From: Manis javanica
Lineage: Eukaryota; Chordata; Mammalia; Pholidota; Manidae
Length of the DNA: 64,000 nucleotides
Assembly (NCBI RefSeq): GCF_040802235.1
Contig: NC_133156.1
Span: 186,875,851 to 186,939,850 of the forward strand
Reading direction: 5' to 3'
In this document: piece after piece, positions 34,901-50,655 of the stretch
Layout: each line of letters opens with the position of its first letter
Position numbering within the stretch: the first letter of the stretch is position 1
Notes under the pieces: model-generated
Database searches by the model: none
Told to the model about the DNA's origin: nothing
Seen by the model: only the letters and a program-made list of their open reading frames with translations
Made by a program: the position numbers and the translations under genes

Positions 34901-37900
34901 AAGTATGTACTTTTATATATCACTTCTGCTTAATATTTTATCATAATCTCTTTTCTAAATATCTATTTATTTATGAAAACAACCCTGGAGCCTCTGCATC
35001 ATTATGTTCTGATGAAATGCTTCTTTAATGATTCTTTTTCTTTTGTTATTGTGGTTGGTAAACCTTCCTGGGTATTTTGGGAAAGGCTAGCAAGTAAGAG
35101 AAGCTACAGGGCTACATTTTATCTAGGTCTATTTCTGATCCTGCCTGAGAAAAAGACTTTTTCCCCCCTGTTTGAGTCTAAATCTGGGACAAATAATGTA
35201 TATATACTGTTTTTTGTGCGGTTTTGTTTGTTTTTGTAGTTATGAAATAATAGTTGAGATAATTTAGGTAAATTGCTCATATTGCTGTTTGTAATAATCA
35301 AAAATATTTTGGAAATGTGAATTTGCAAAACATTTGATTATAATTTTCTTAAGCTTAAGTCTTAGTCACCATGCAGCAAAAATACCTGTCTCAGAAAATC
35401 TTCTGCATAGTGTTAATTTCTGTAGAACTTTAAAGCTAAAAGCTACAAGGGCTACAAAGTAGATCAGGACAGAGGTCAGAAAACCTGTATTTCAACTATA
35501 GAGCACTGAATTTCCCAAGTGAAATACACCCATCAACTTAATTCATAGATACACATATAATCAACTTAGCGACCATAGGGAATGTTCCACATCTCTTATT
35601 ACTATAAGTACATGCACAAAATTAAAAAAATAAAAGCCGTGAAAATGGTAGGCACAATTTCTACATTCTGTTTATTTATGTACATATAATAAATTCTACC
35701 TGCAGGTCTTTTATTTGGCAAATTGCTAAAATTATAGTGAAATCCCATTTCTCTGTTATGAAATCCCAGCTTGCTACTATATGCTCAAATATGCTTACAT
35801 ATATAATACAGTTTCAGATAGAAATTTCCAAGAGCTTATGACAAAAAATAAAAGTTCTAGATAGTATTTAAAGCAGTCTAATTTAGCTACTTACCCCAGA
35901 GTTTTTTCTATTGATGGCGAAGCTGAAGTGTATTTTACAGTGTCTTTCTTAAATTGCTAATTATCCAGAGAGGCAGCCTTCGTGAATGGTAGTAATTTAT
36001 TCAATGATTCATTGTAAGCACTATAGTCGGCACAGGACTGGCATCTTCTACTGTGAAAATTCTCAACTTTTCCCCAAGAAATATCAGTTAACAAGTTTGC
36101 ATGACCAGGCAGAGCCTTCTAGAAGCTCAGAAAGATTTCCTGGATTTATTTTTCTGATTAATTTTGATGCTTCTCAATATGTACAAGGGTAAAACAACTT
36201 TAAAAAATATTTCAACAAAACATTTTGAAAAAAATTTTCATCAGCATTGGAGTGTTTAAAACATACTGATTTTTTTTTTTGGCAAATGGGATTAAGAGGG
36301 AAATGAATACTTTTTAAATATATTAGAGATAGGAAAAGTTAGATATATTGTTTCAAACATTGCCTGAACAGGCTATGTGTCACCCAATTAAGAAAGGTTA
36401 CTTTAGTTGCACTATAATCAATATTAATCAATAGTATCCTCTTTCTCTCTCTTCCTCCTTCCTATTCTTACAACTCTTCCTTTTTTTCCCCTTTGCTATA
36501 TATGAGGGAATAGATCCGAAATGAATAATTAAAACTTGACTTAGAAAATTCCTGCCCATGCCAATAGTTTAGTGAAAGGACAGCAAAAGGAGTGTAACAA
36601 ACAGGAGGCAGCAGGGAATGGCCATGAAGATGTATTGCTATTTAAGATTTACTGAGCTCGCCAGCATAATATTGCTCCAAGGAAAATGCTCTAAAATACA
36701 TGGTGTCTGCCTCGAGGGGTTAAGATCTAAATTAGACAGTTGAGACAAGCTGGACAGAAAGTCACCATCAGGGAGCATATGTATGCAGAGGAAAATATTT
36801 TTGAGGTCTATACAATTTTAAGATTCAAAACACTTAAGAGTGGAATTTGGCTGAGAAGGAACAGAAACAAATGTCTTCGTTCTTACATGCATTTTCTTCA
36901 AAACAGCGTCACAGAATCTATCTTTTGGTCTCAACAAACCTGTGCCTCTTTTCCACTCCTAAGGTGAGTTTGATAAAATAAATTCTATATTAACATACAG
37001 GGCCAAGAATATATTTCCTCACACCGCTTCCATGAAGGCATGAACCTTGAGACTCAGCTGAGGTAAAAAGAGTTTAGCAGTTAAACAACTGCATTGCGTG
37101 TCTTTGCTCAGGAAAGATTGGCAATTATGCCAAATTATGTCTAATAGTTTTAGAATGTGGAGTAATGTTTATTAATGTCTGAAAGGAGGTCCTAAGTCTC
37201 CTTTTCCAGTTTTGACTTTAACTGTCATTTTAAAAGATGAAAGAACTGGCTTCCTTAAGCAAAGGAGCCTTGAATTTCATTTTTTCACTAAAAACACACA
37301 TGCACCACACCTATTCCTAATTTGACGAGACTAGTTATCTTTCTAAGTTTTCACCTCCCTTGTTCAGGGTATTTTACTGGATATAAAACATGAACATCAT
37401 TCTCTAGCAGAAGCAAGTTTTCCTTTTTTTGTTCTTGTTCATTTGCATTGTTGGCTACAATAGTTTTCACTCTTCTTGGACATTGATATTAAATATTTAT
37501 GAATTTCATTATTTACTTTAAATGTTGAATTCCTTTTCACAAATGGTACCCATAAACTCTGGACAGGGAGAGAGAAGCATAAATATATAAATTCATCGAA
37601 CTAAAAAAATCAGAATTCCTGGCCTTCCTCTTTGTGGTTTTTCAAGTCTGCAAGGATGTATTGGCTGTCTGTTATGGCAAGGTTGCATATGGTTCCCAGC
37701 AAGCAGTTTAGCACAAGACCCCTGCCCCAACTGGTAAATAGGACAAGCATAAAGCCAAACAATCGAAAATTTAAATACCTGATGAAAGCAAGAGAGGAGA
37801 TGCCACCAGACAGTCCCTTGTCACTGTAAGTCTCTTGCACAGCCCTGGCTTAGAGGAGGTGAGGTTAACCTTTGACTGAGGTGATCTGGAAAGATTTAGA

Positions 37901-38489
37901 GCGAGTGGAACTACAGACAGATATTGAACCATAGGAATGATTTTCTGGGATAAGAAAGGGGAAGGGCCAAGATTTTAAGGAAATAAGATTCTGGTTAGAG
38001 CTCTCAGTTGCTGCTTAAGAAACCACTGATAGTTTTCACCTCGGTCTGATCCATCCCACCCACCGGGTGGAGAGTTGTATTAGGTGCTCCACAACTTCCA
38101 GTGGGAAATGCACTGGTTTGAGTGTGACAGTGCCCTGACTATCTCTGCCCGCATCTGTGGTGTGGTTGCACAGTTCTGTCCAGTGTCCCCCAGCCTGCCC
38201 CAGGATGGGCATGGGGGTCACAGTCCATTAAGGTTTTACATGAGTACTGGAAGCAAGGCATGACAAAGCTCTTCACCATCTGCACTGGAGACTCTAAACA
38301 ACAGCAACAAATGATTGGACCAAAACTAAATTACTGGAGAAGTACATGCTGTGAAAATGGAAATAAGCCTGAAGCATATGGAGCAAAAAGCATGAGTCCC
38401 TGCTGTTACGTTCTCCTGTATGATTTCCCGCCTCAGAGGGAACTGTAGTAAGAGTTTAGTGTTTACTTAAACACAAATTAAAACAATAA
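31961..38489. other. Long AT-rich unique tract
   Basis: 6.5 kb without a recognisable gene. Noted inside: a possible minus-strand MIR scrap at about 32,500-32,660, a TA-rich alternating tract at about 32,318-32,362, poly-T/poly-A runs, and a GC-balanced stretch at 38,030-38,230 with no family likeness. All open frames are under 125 codons and AT-driven. Confidence 0.4.
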
Positions 38490-38905
38490 TACATTACTTA
38501 AAATAAAACACAAATGGAATCATATATTTTTAAAAATTCAGCAATATACTTAGCCTTCCACATCAAACACATGCAGATCAAATGCATTCCTTAAATGGCT
38601 GCATAATTTTCCAGTTTGATTGAATGGTACTTTATTTAATGACCTTCCTATTGTTGGGCATTTAGGTTGTATTCCAATTTTTACTAAAATAACAATATGA
38701 CAATGAACATCTTGTAATATATTTTTGCTTCCCCTTTCAAGTATGTTTAGTTCCTAAGAGTACTAGGTCAAAGGACACGGACAGTTAAAATATTAATAAA
38801 TATCGTTAAATTGACTAAAAAGGATTGCACCAATTTATGCTCTCACAGAGAAATTTATGAGAACACTCATTTTCTTGTATTCTTAACAGCAGGTATGACA
38901 AATTT
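38490..38905 (-). mobile_element. Old L1M-type 3' fragment
   Basis: Reverse-complement L1 3' words in order: CACAAATGGAATCATATATT, AATGGCTGCATAATTTTCCA, CCTATTGTTGGGCATTTAGG, TTGTATTCCAATTTTTACT, CAATGAACATCTTGTAATAT, then GTACTAGGTCAAAGGAC. Diverged and without open frames. It lies 150 bp left of the full-length L1. Confidence 0.65.
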
Positions 38906-39674
38906 TTCTAAATTTTAACATTCTGTTAGGGAAAAGAGCATATTTTATTTGGATTACAATTCCCTTAGATTACAGGAAATTTCACAGTTAATTGGTCATT
39001 TATAGTTCTTCCATGAATTTCCAATTCATGATCTTTATAAAGCTTTTCTGGATTAAAAACCTTGCCTACGGAGGCAAAAAAGGCGGCATGAGAAGTGTGG
39101 CTGAAATCTCCTTGCAAAATCACATATATTTTGAAAATACAGCAAGTACAACTATTCCTAAAAGTGCACCAGCCAGTCTACATCTGGGAGAAGTGAACAT
39201 CTCACGGAAAGTGGTAAAGTAAAAAAGCCGCGACCCGGCAGGACCGGAGCACTTCCCCCACCCCGGCTCACCGGCAGGAGGAAGAGAATCAGAGCGGGGA
39301 GGGAGCGGATGCACAGGACTGCTAAATACCCAGCCCTAGAAATCTATTCCGGGAGCGCAGACCCACATTGCATGGTGCTCTGGAGATGAGAGGGGCTGAA
39401 AACCAAAGTCAGAGACTAAGATTGCAAACAGGTTCCCACAACCTGCTGCCCTGGGACAAAAGAAAAGCACGCGCTTTGAAAGACTTCTCAACAGTGAGAA
39501 GGCTTCTAAAGGGGCAAGGGTTTAAAAGGAACAGGTGGACAAAATTGTCCCAGACACTCAGCCCAGCAGGTTGGGAACTTCCAGGAGCATCAGGTGCTCC
39601 ATCACCCTGGTTGGTAATGATGCGCGGAGGTCCCCCACTGCAATAAGCAGCCTGCCGCTCCTTCCTCCCCACTG

Positions 39675-40611
39675 GTACCTGTGCTCAAATCCGATGTCCG
39701 CACAATTGCTGCAGACCAGCCGGAAGGTAGCCCCGTGTACAGCAACTACACAGCTGAACACAGAGGCTTCTCCCTGTATGCGGCTAACCGGCCCAGACAC
39801 GGAGACCGGCACGGCAACTGGGCAGCGCAAAAGGGCTCTGCCCTTCCTGCAAATAACCGCGCCATTTGCCTGTGACCTCCTCCATTGCCCTAGGCCATCC
39901 CAAGGGCTGCCCTGCCCATGGCAGCTAAGGGGATCAACCAGAGGCCACTCCTGGCACGCAGCTAACTGGCTCAGACAGTGGACACAGGCACAGTGATGGG
40001 GAAGCTTGAAAAGGCTTTGTCCTTGCGGCAGACACCTGTGCTGCTCATCTGTGACTCCCATCATCGCCCTAGGCCATCCAGACGGCCTCCCACCCATGGC
40101 AGCTTAGGGGATAAACCCAGAGGCTGCTCCCTGTGCGTGGTTAACTGGCACAGACAGTGGAGACAGGCAAAGTGACCAGGAAGCATGAAAGGGCTTTGTC
40201 CTCTTGGCAGATTCCAGTACCAATTGCCTGTGACCCTGCCATCACCCTCTGCCATCCCGAGGGCCACCCAACCCACGAAAGCTTAAAGGATCACCCCAAA
40301 GGCTGCTCCCCAAGCGCAGTTAACTGGCACAGACAGCAGAGACAGGCACTGCAACCAGGAGGCACAAAAGGGCTTTGTCCTTGCAGCAGACTTCCACACT
40401 ACTTGACTGCAACCACCGCCATCACCCTAGGCCATTTCAAGGGCTGCCCTGCCCATGGCAGTTTAGAGATTAAGCCAGAGGATGCTCCCTGTGTGCAGTT
40501 AACTGGCACAGACAGTGGAGACAGGCACTGCAACCGGCAAGCAGGAAAGGACTTTGTTCTTCCAGCTGACACCTGTGCCGCTCACTTGCCACCATTTCCA
40601 TCACTCCAGGA
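39675..40611 (+). repeat. About 179-bp monomer array in the L1 5' UTR
   Basis: The anchor TAAC(C/T)GG recurs at 39,785, 39,963, 40,142, 40,321 and 40,500, spacings 178, 179, 179 and 179. A second anchor (CCCTAGGCCAT and variants) recurs at matching intervals. The array is a half monomer (39,675-39,782), four full monomers (39,783-40,497) and a partial one running to the ORF1 start at 40,614. Each unit has words such as GCCATCACC and GCCCATGGCAG. Mouse L1 families have analogous tandem promoter monomers of about 200 bp. Here the same role is inferred. Open frames reading through the array (for example 39,535-39,996, 39,558-40,097 and 40,157-40,678) are by-products of its periodicity. Confidence 0.85.
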
Positions 40612-40613
40612 CT

Positions 40614-41461
40614 ATGAAAAGGCAGAAGAACCTTGTTCAGTTCCAAATCCCTCAAACACCAGAAAGAGGGCTTGGTGAGACTGAACTCACCAATCTTCCT
40701 GAAAAAGAATATAAAATGAAAGTCATAAGCATGCAGACAGAGCTACAGAAAAATATGCAAGAGCTAAGGGATAAATTCAGGAGGGAGATAACTGAAATGA
40801 AAAAACACTGGAAGGATTTAAAAGCAGATTAGATGAGGTAGAGGAGACAGTAAATGGAACAGAAATTAGAGAACAGGAATATAGACAAGCTGAGGCAGAG
40901 AGAGAAAAAAGGATCACTAGGAATGAAAGAATATTGAGAGAACTGTGTGACCAATCCAAACAGAACAATATTCACATTATAGAAATACCAGAGGAAGAAG
41001 AGAGAGTAAAAGGGATAGAAAGTGTCTTTGAAGAAATAATTGCTGAAAACTTCCCAAATCTGGGGAAGGAAATAGTCTCTCAGGCCATGGAAGTCCACAG
41101 ATCTCCCAACACAAGGGACCCAAGGGGGACAACACCAAGACATATAATAATTAAAATGGCAAAGATCAAGGATATGGACATCATATTAAAAGAAGCCAAA
41201 GAGAGGAAGAAGATCACCAACAAAGGAAAACCTATCAGGCTATCATCAGACTTCTCAGCAGAAACCTTATATGCCAGAAGGGAGTGGCATGATATATTCA
41301 ATGCAAAGAAACAGAAGGGCCTCCAGCCAAGAATACTTTATTCAGAAAGATTATCACTTAAATTTGAAGGAGGGATTAAATAATTTCCAGATGAGCAAAA
41401 GCTGAGAGAATTTACCTCCCACAAATCATCTCTACAGTGTATTTTAAATGGACTACTCTAG
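40614..41461 (+). pseudogene. L1 ORF1 (RNA-binding chaperone), frameshifted
   Basis: ORF1p is the trimeric RNA-binding protein that coats L1 RNA in the ribonucleoprotein. ATG at 40,614-40,616 follows the monomer array and opens a lysine/glutamate-rich, coiled-coil-like N-terminus. The frame ends at TAG 40,830-40,832. The coiled coil resumes in another frame (open from before 40,934), indicating an indel near 40,825. The RRM and C-terminal domain follow, with the well-known KGKPIRL and SAETLYARREW motifs at about 41,225-41,290. An in-frame TAA at 41,381-41,383 interrupts the C-terminus. The next stop in frame is 41,459-41,461. Expected length about 280 aa, shorter than human ORF1p (338 aa). 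No functional protein is expected. Confidence 0.85.
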
Positions 41462-41770
41462 ATGGAAGTGTGCCTAAGACTAAATATCTGTCACCAGAGA
41501 AAATAAAACCACAGCAAAGGAAATAGGCCAACTAAATACTAACCAAATACAAAATCAAATCATCTACCCACAAAGTCAGTCAAAGGATACACAAAGAGTA
41601 CAGAATATGAGATTCAACATATAAAGAGTGGAGGAGGAAGAAAAAGAAGGGAGAGAAAAGAGAATCTTCAGACTGTGTTTATAATAGCATAATAAGTGAG
41701 TTAAGTCAGACAGTTAGATAGTAAAGAAGCTGCCCTTGAACCTTTGGTAGCCATGAATCCAAAGCCTGCA
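41462..41770 (+). other. Long L1 inter-ORF spacer
   Basis: 309 bp between the inferred ORF1 end and the inferred ORF2 start, purine-rich with GGAGGAGGAAG-type runs. Human L1 has a spacer of roughly 60 bp, so this is long. It may reflect a lineage-specific L1 architecture or an ORF1 C-terminus lost by mutation. Confidence 0.6.
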
Positions 41771-45564
<3,794 letters not shown>

Positions 45565-45940
45565 GAACAAAGCAAAAACTGAAGGAACAAAACAGCAAAA
45601 GACTCACAGAACCCAAGAATGGACTAACAGTTACCAAAGGGAAAGGGACTGGGGTGGGTGGGTGGGAATGAGGGATAAGAGGATTAAGGGGCATTATGAT
45701 TAGCACACATAATATAGAGGGGACACAGGGAAGGAGATATAGCACAGAGAAGACAAATAGTGAGTCCGTAGCGTCTTACTACACTGATGAACAGGGACTG
45801 TAATGGGGTATGTGGGGCGGACTTGATAATAGGTGGAATGTAGTAACTATAATGTTGCTCATGTGAAATCTGAGCATACGATTGTATATCAATTATATCT
45901 TAATAAATAAAAACAAATAAAAAACAGAAAACCTTACCCA

Positions 45941-46045
45941 ATCTGTAACCCTTTGCAGCTCCCCTGTATTTGCTACAGGGGATGCTGCCCAGTCATGAAT
46001 CAATCAATAAAGCCAAATAGATCTTAAAAAAAACAAACAAACACT
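45941..46045 (+). other. Hairpin, AATAAA and poly(A) segment after the L1
   Basis: TCCCCTGTA (45,960-45,968) and TACAGGGGA (45,974-45,982) form a perfect 9-bp stem with loop TTTGC. AATAAA follows at 46,006-46,011, and 14 nt later an A-rich tail starts (46,026-46,045). This is the layout of a polyadenylated RNA 3' end placed directly after an L1, as in an L1 3' transduction. It also resembles the R region of an old retroviral LTR. The source is not recognised. Confidence 0.55.
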
Positions 46046-46309
46046 TTTCTGCTAGGTTCTTTGTCTTCTTGTTTTAAAATCTTTATTCCCATGAATTTAC
46101 TTCACATGCCCCTATCAAGACAACGTTTGGTCTCAGGCAAACTGATGATCTGCCTAAGAAGGCAGTTTCCAGTGCTGGCTTTTCCTGAGCATCTCCTGGG
46201 ATGCTCCAAAAAAGCAGTGGCCCTAGGGATCAAGAACCTCAGGTTTTCCTCCCATGACTTTTATCAACTAAAGATGTGACCTGGGGCATGCCACATCACC
46301 ATTTTTTCC
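46046..46309. other. Unique spacer, nothing recognised
   Basis: 264 bp without identifiable gene or repeat. Confidence 0.4.
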
Positions 46310-47125
46310 CCTCCAGTTTTACTGAGGTATAATTGACAAATATAATTACATACATTTAAAGTAAACAAGCGATGATTTGATATATGTATACATTGTGCAA
46401 TACTTCCTAAAATCAAACTAACTAGTACATCCATCACTTCACATAGCTACTTTTTTTGTGTGTGGTGAGAACATTTGTGTTCCACAGTCTTAACAAATTT
46501 CAAGTATACAATACAATATTAACTATAGTTGCTCTGCTGTACGTTACAGTCTCAGTATTTACTCATCTTATAAGTGTAAGTTTAGATAATTTGGCCAACA
46601 TATGCCTATTTCCCTCATTCTCCAGTCCTGGGCCAGTACAATTGTACTTTGTTTCTATTAGTTTGATCTTTGTTTTCTAATTCTCTTTTTTAGATTCCAT
46701 ATATAAGTGATACCATACAATATTTGTCTTTGTCTGGTTTATTTCATTTAGCATAATGCCCTCCAATTTCATCCACATTGTTCCAAATGACAGGATCACC
46801 TTCTTCTTTATGACTAGGTAATATTCTATTGTATATACATACCATATTTTCTCTAACCAGTCTATTGGCAGACACGTAGGCTGTTTTCATACTGTGGCTA
46901 TTGTAAGTAGTGAATGCCATAATGAATGCGAGAATGCAGATGTCCTTTGGAGATACTGGCTTTACTTCCTGTGCATATATACTCAGAGGTGGGATTGTTG
47001 AATCATATGGTAGCTCTATTTTTAATTTTTTCAGGACCCCCCCATACTGTTTTCTGTAGAAGCTGTACTGATTTATATTCCCACTTACAGTGCACTGGGA
47101 TTCCCTCCCATTCTCACCAATGTGT
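46310..47125 (-). mobile_element. L1 3' fragment, minus strand
   Basis: Reverse-complement L1 3' end in order: TTTTACTGAGGTATAATTGA, 'catccatcacttcacatagc', 'atataagtgataccatacaa', 'aatttcatccacattgttcc', 'atgactaggtaatattctat', 'gtgggattgttgaatcatat', then 'ttcccacttacagtgcactg'. About 815 bp. No open frame. Intermediate age. Confidence 0.85.
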
Positions 47126-47220
47126 TATAACATAGTCTTCCTATTAATAAAGTCAGGGGGTAAAGCTAGATGATCTATGATGTTCTATATATAATTAAGT
47201 CCCAGATTCATAGTCTTTCA

Positions 47221-47607
47221 ATTATTCATTCATTTTTCTGTAAATATGCATTGTATGTTGAATATTTGTGAAGCACTATGCTAGGGGCAAACATGCAACA
47301 GAAAATTGGTGTGACCCCTACTCTCACAGGGTTTACAGTTTTCTCTCAGAGGGCAGGGTGGCCACACTTAATGACACCAATAAAGCTGGGACTGTGTGTT
47401 AGGAAAGGCTCTTGAAGAAAGCAGTAGGATTCTATGAGAGCTTATAATAGAGACATGGCCTAATGAAGATCTGGGAATGTCTCCATGATGGAGTAATGTC
47501 ACAGAGGAAACTTGAGGGATAAGTGGTAGCTAATTGTTGAAGGGCATAGGGAGAGCAGAGCAGTCCAGGCAAAGAACAGCTTGTGCAAAGGCCCTGAAAG
47601 CAAAGGA
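47221..47607 (-). repeat. L2 LINE fragment
   Basis: Begins ATTATTCATTCATTTTTCTG and 'gaagcactatgctaggggc', then 'actctcacagggtttacagt' and 'gtgcaaaggccctgaaagca', which follow the reverse-complemented L2 3' region. Confidence 0.75.
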
Positions 47608-47618
47608 GTCATGTAGAT

Positions 47619-48564
47619 CAGCAGTCCCCAAAGTGGCTATGTAAAATGATTCAGTGAGGTAGCTGTAGGAAGAAAGCATAAGACCCTCTAAGTATTTTCA
47701 ATGAAAATAAGAAGTTAAGCTTTAACAGTATTTAATTTGTGAATGGACTAATGTGGCCTCATTCATTCATTACCACTGTTTCATGTGGTAAGTGAGCATT
47801 CCCAGAAAGAACAGAACTTCCCCAAACCTCTGGTTCATCCACAGTATCCTTACTTGGCCACTAAGCATGTAGGGACATATTGTGGTCTATACCTATGCCA
47901 GCCTAAGCGGCAATTATAGCTGAAAATATTGATTTAAATTAATTCTCACTAAATGGGCAAATAGCTTAAAAAGATTCCAACAAGAAAATCATCAGCTTAA
48001 GTTAAAACTGAAGGACTAACACATGCACAAATGAGCAACAGGCATATGGCAGAACTGGCGATTAGCGATGGGGAGCATTCTTCCGAAGAAGAAATGTCTG
48101 TCCTTCTGAGTCCTGAAGTGAAGATGGAAATTCACTTGCCAAATTTCAACAAAAACTCTGATGATTAGAAGGTGTGACTGACAATTAAGCATAAACACAA
48201 TGCTTTGGTAAGTGTAACCAATGATGTATTTCTTCCATTCAGATTACATATCTTTGCTAAGTAACTGTTTCAGTTTTGATAGACTGAATCAAGTAGTTTA
48301 AAGCAAAACCAAAATTTTGAATTATAAGAAATACTCAATATCAAATTATGCATATTAATACTTCAGGTGAGAGTATAAAGGTTTTTGCATTGTTAATAAA
48401 TAAAATTACTTTAAATATTTGTCATCTAGCTTGTCCTTTTCTAATTTTTACTTAATATGTTTGTAATGTGTGATTCTTAATTTGCATATTAACAAGTATA
48501 ATATATTGATGGTGTATGCTTACTTTTAACTGGTTTAATCATTAAAAATGATTGAAGATCACTG
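47619..48564. mobile_element. Candidate hAT-like DNA element remnant
   Basis: Left terminus CAGCAGTCCCCAA and the reverse complement of the right terminus CAGTGATCTTCAA are both one to three changes from a CAGTGGTC(C/T)(C/T)CAA hAT-Charlie-type end. No matching 8-bp target-site duplication is visible and the internal sequence has no intact transposase frame. Speculative. Confidence 0.3.
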
Positions 48565-48969
48565 GTACTGGCCTCAGTGTTTAGAGCTTCTTGAAAGGAG
48601 ACACCACCATGGGGTTTAGGGGTTCTGGAAGAGGGATTTGATCTATTCAGAAAGTCTGGGGCAGCTGAATCAATTGTTCAATAATCTGGTTGTGCTGTGA
48701 TACCATTTACAGCTACATATAGATTCCTAATTCTTAATTCACTCCACGCAGGACAATGAACTGACTGTCTGATGATAGCTGATGATAATAACTTACTAAT
48801 ATTTGGCATTTCAGCTCTCAAGCAAGGTTCACACTCCACCAAGCAAATGGACCATTGATCAAACATTGGTTTGTTCAGGTGACAACTATATTATAGGGTC
48901 TGTTTATCTCACTGGCACTTAGGAAATTCAGTCCTTAAATGGATCCAGATGATCTAGCTGTTTCTCTCA
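48565..48969. other. Unique sequence, nothing recognised
   Basis: No gene or repeat recognised. Confidence 0.4.
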
Positions 48970-49017
48970 TGTGTGTGTGTGTGTGTGTGTGTGTGTCTGT
49001 GTGTGTGTGTGTGTGTT
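48970..49017. repeat. (GT)n microsatellite
   Basis: About 23 GT units with one CT interruption. Likely polymorphic. A second, shorter array follows 67 bp later. Confidence 0.95.
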
Positions 49018-49083
49018 GGCAGATATAACAGGGAAAGATAGCAGAAAAAAGAATATTAAAGAATAAATAGAGTGCCAATATTT

Positions 49084-49118
49084 TGTCTGTGTGTGTGATT
49101 GTGTGTGTGTGTGTGTGG
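49084..49118. repeat. (GT)n microsatellite
   Basis: Interrupted (GT)n tract with a GATT break. Separate from the array at 48,970. Confidence 0.9.
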
Positions 49119-50189
49119 CAGGGGAACCCTTATTCTCATTCATTCTTGGTGGCTCCTTTCCATATAGTCTTTCCCACATTTCCTTAAATGCCACATTCTA
49201 GGACACTAAGTCCTACTTTCCTATATATGCATGTCACACTGGGGGCTTAATCAATGTTAAAAGTGGTCATGAGTCACCTCACATTGTTTTAATGTGTAGT
49301 CTCAGGCTGCCAGAGAAAAGTCGCCTTTCTAATCCAGGCCCTTTTTCACAAGGGTTGGCATCAGTCATTCACAGGGCAGCTGGAATGAGTCATAAATCAC
49401 TTCATTTCCTACGTTTAGCCAATTCTTCTGGGTTTTCCTCCTTAGCCCTTTGCTTGCTTGGACTGATGGCTTACTCTGGAGCTTCTGTATCATTCTCCCT
49501 GGAGAGCAATGCTTTATAAATGACAATATCTCATCAAAATGATCTTGTGTCCTTTAGTTTTCAAAGTGAATTGCACCCCACTACAATGAGTTGTTTAGGG
49601 AGATTCTGGGTCATTTTTATTACAAGTTTCACAAAAATAAACATCTAAAGAAAGATTTAAAAATCGGCCTTCCAGAAAATAAAAGCTTTGGTTTGCAGCT
49701 AATTTATGATTGTTTCCAACAGTTTCTTTCCTCCCCTATCTCACCACCCTTACCACAGAGGCCCACCAAAATAACTTTGCTGAGCTTTAGAATGGATGCT
49801 ATAGAGATGGCGTTAGAGTTGTACACGAAGATCAGAGAAAACATCAAATTCAAATCACCGAACACATTAGAAGAAAAATTAAAGTAGGAATAAACCAAAT
49901 GAGCTTTAAATTATAAGTAACCATTTTGCCAAATAAACAGCTCATTAAAATGCCACAAAGTTAACATTAAGAGGCCAGGAAAATATCAAAATGGTAAAAT
50001 TGCCAGGCTGTTAATGAAAAAGCATATGTAAACACAACTTTAATATAAATAGGTAATTTCTCTCCAATCCTCCTTCTTTTTGCACCCCTTAAAAAAATCT
50101 GTAAACCTGTTAATAGTCTATCCTGTTCTACACATAATAAAGCAAAGTGGGGAAACCGTTGATGTTAAACAGTAGTTGAACTAAACTAT
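49119..50189. other. Unique sequence, nothing recognised
   Basis: No gene or repeat recognised. A 98-aa + open frame at 49,591-49,887 matches no known domain. Confidence 0.4.
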
Positions 50190-50400
50190 AATCATAATAA
50201 AAGCAAACTTGTCGAGAGCACTAGTACATGCTAAAGACCATGCTAAGAACTCTACCTCTATTATGTAGACCAGGGAGCAGAGTTAAGTGACCTTCCCAGT
50301 CAATGCAGCTGGTCAGTGGTGGACTGGACACCGTATCCAGGCACTCTGACCCCAGAGTTCACATGTTTAATTAGTATGCCATTTTACCTCAACCACATTT
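50190..50400 (-). repeat. MIR SINE
   Basis: Reverse-complement MIR words: GACCATGCTAAGAACTCTAC, AGAGTTAAGTGACCTTCCCA, GCAGCTGGTCAGTGGTGGAC, GTATCCAGGCACTCTGACCC. Confidence 0.7.
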
Positions 50401-50479
50401 ATTTGCTGATGAATTAATATTAGAATGAGCATCAGATACTCCTCTGTAATATTTTCCCTCCTAAAAATGCTTGACACTC

Positions 50480-50655
50480 ATCAATGTTTATAACTTTTCT
50501 CTCTTGTCTTGCCCATATTTCATAATTATCTACTTTCCAAATATACTTCTTCTATAGCTGTCCACGTGGTTCACGTCTGTTTCATCAGAGCTCAGCACAG
50601 TTCTTTGCACCTTGCAGGAACTGAATTAGGAGTGTGTTGAATCATTGAGTGAATA
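50480..50655 (+). repeat. Probable L2 3' end
   Basis: 'gttcacgtctgtttcatcag', 'agctcagcacagttctttgc' and the ending 'gtgtgttgaatcattgagtg' parallel the L2 terminus. Diverged. Confidence 0.45.

Noticed and set aside
39535-40678. Open frames of 153-179 aa in the L1 5' UTR
   Set aside because: They are produced by the 179-bp monomer periodicity and occur on both strands.
47619-48564. 8-bp target duplication for the hAT-like candidate
   Set aside because: The bases outside the two ends do not match, so the element is kept only at low confidence.
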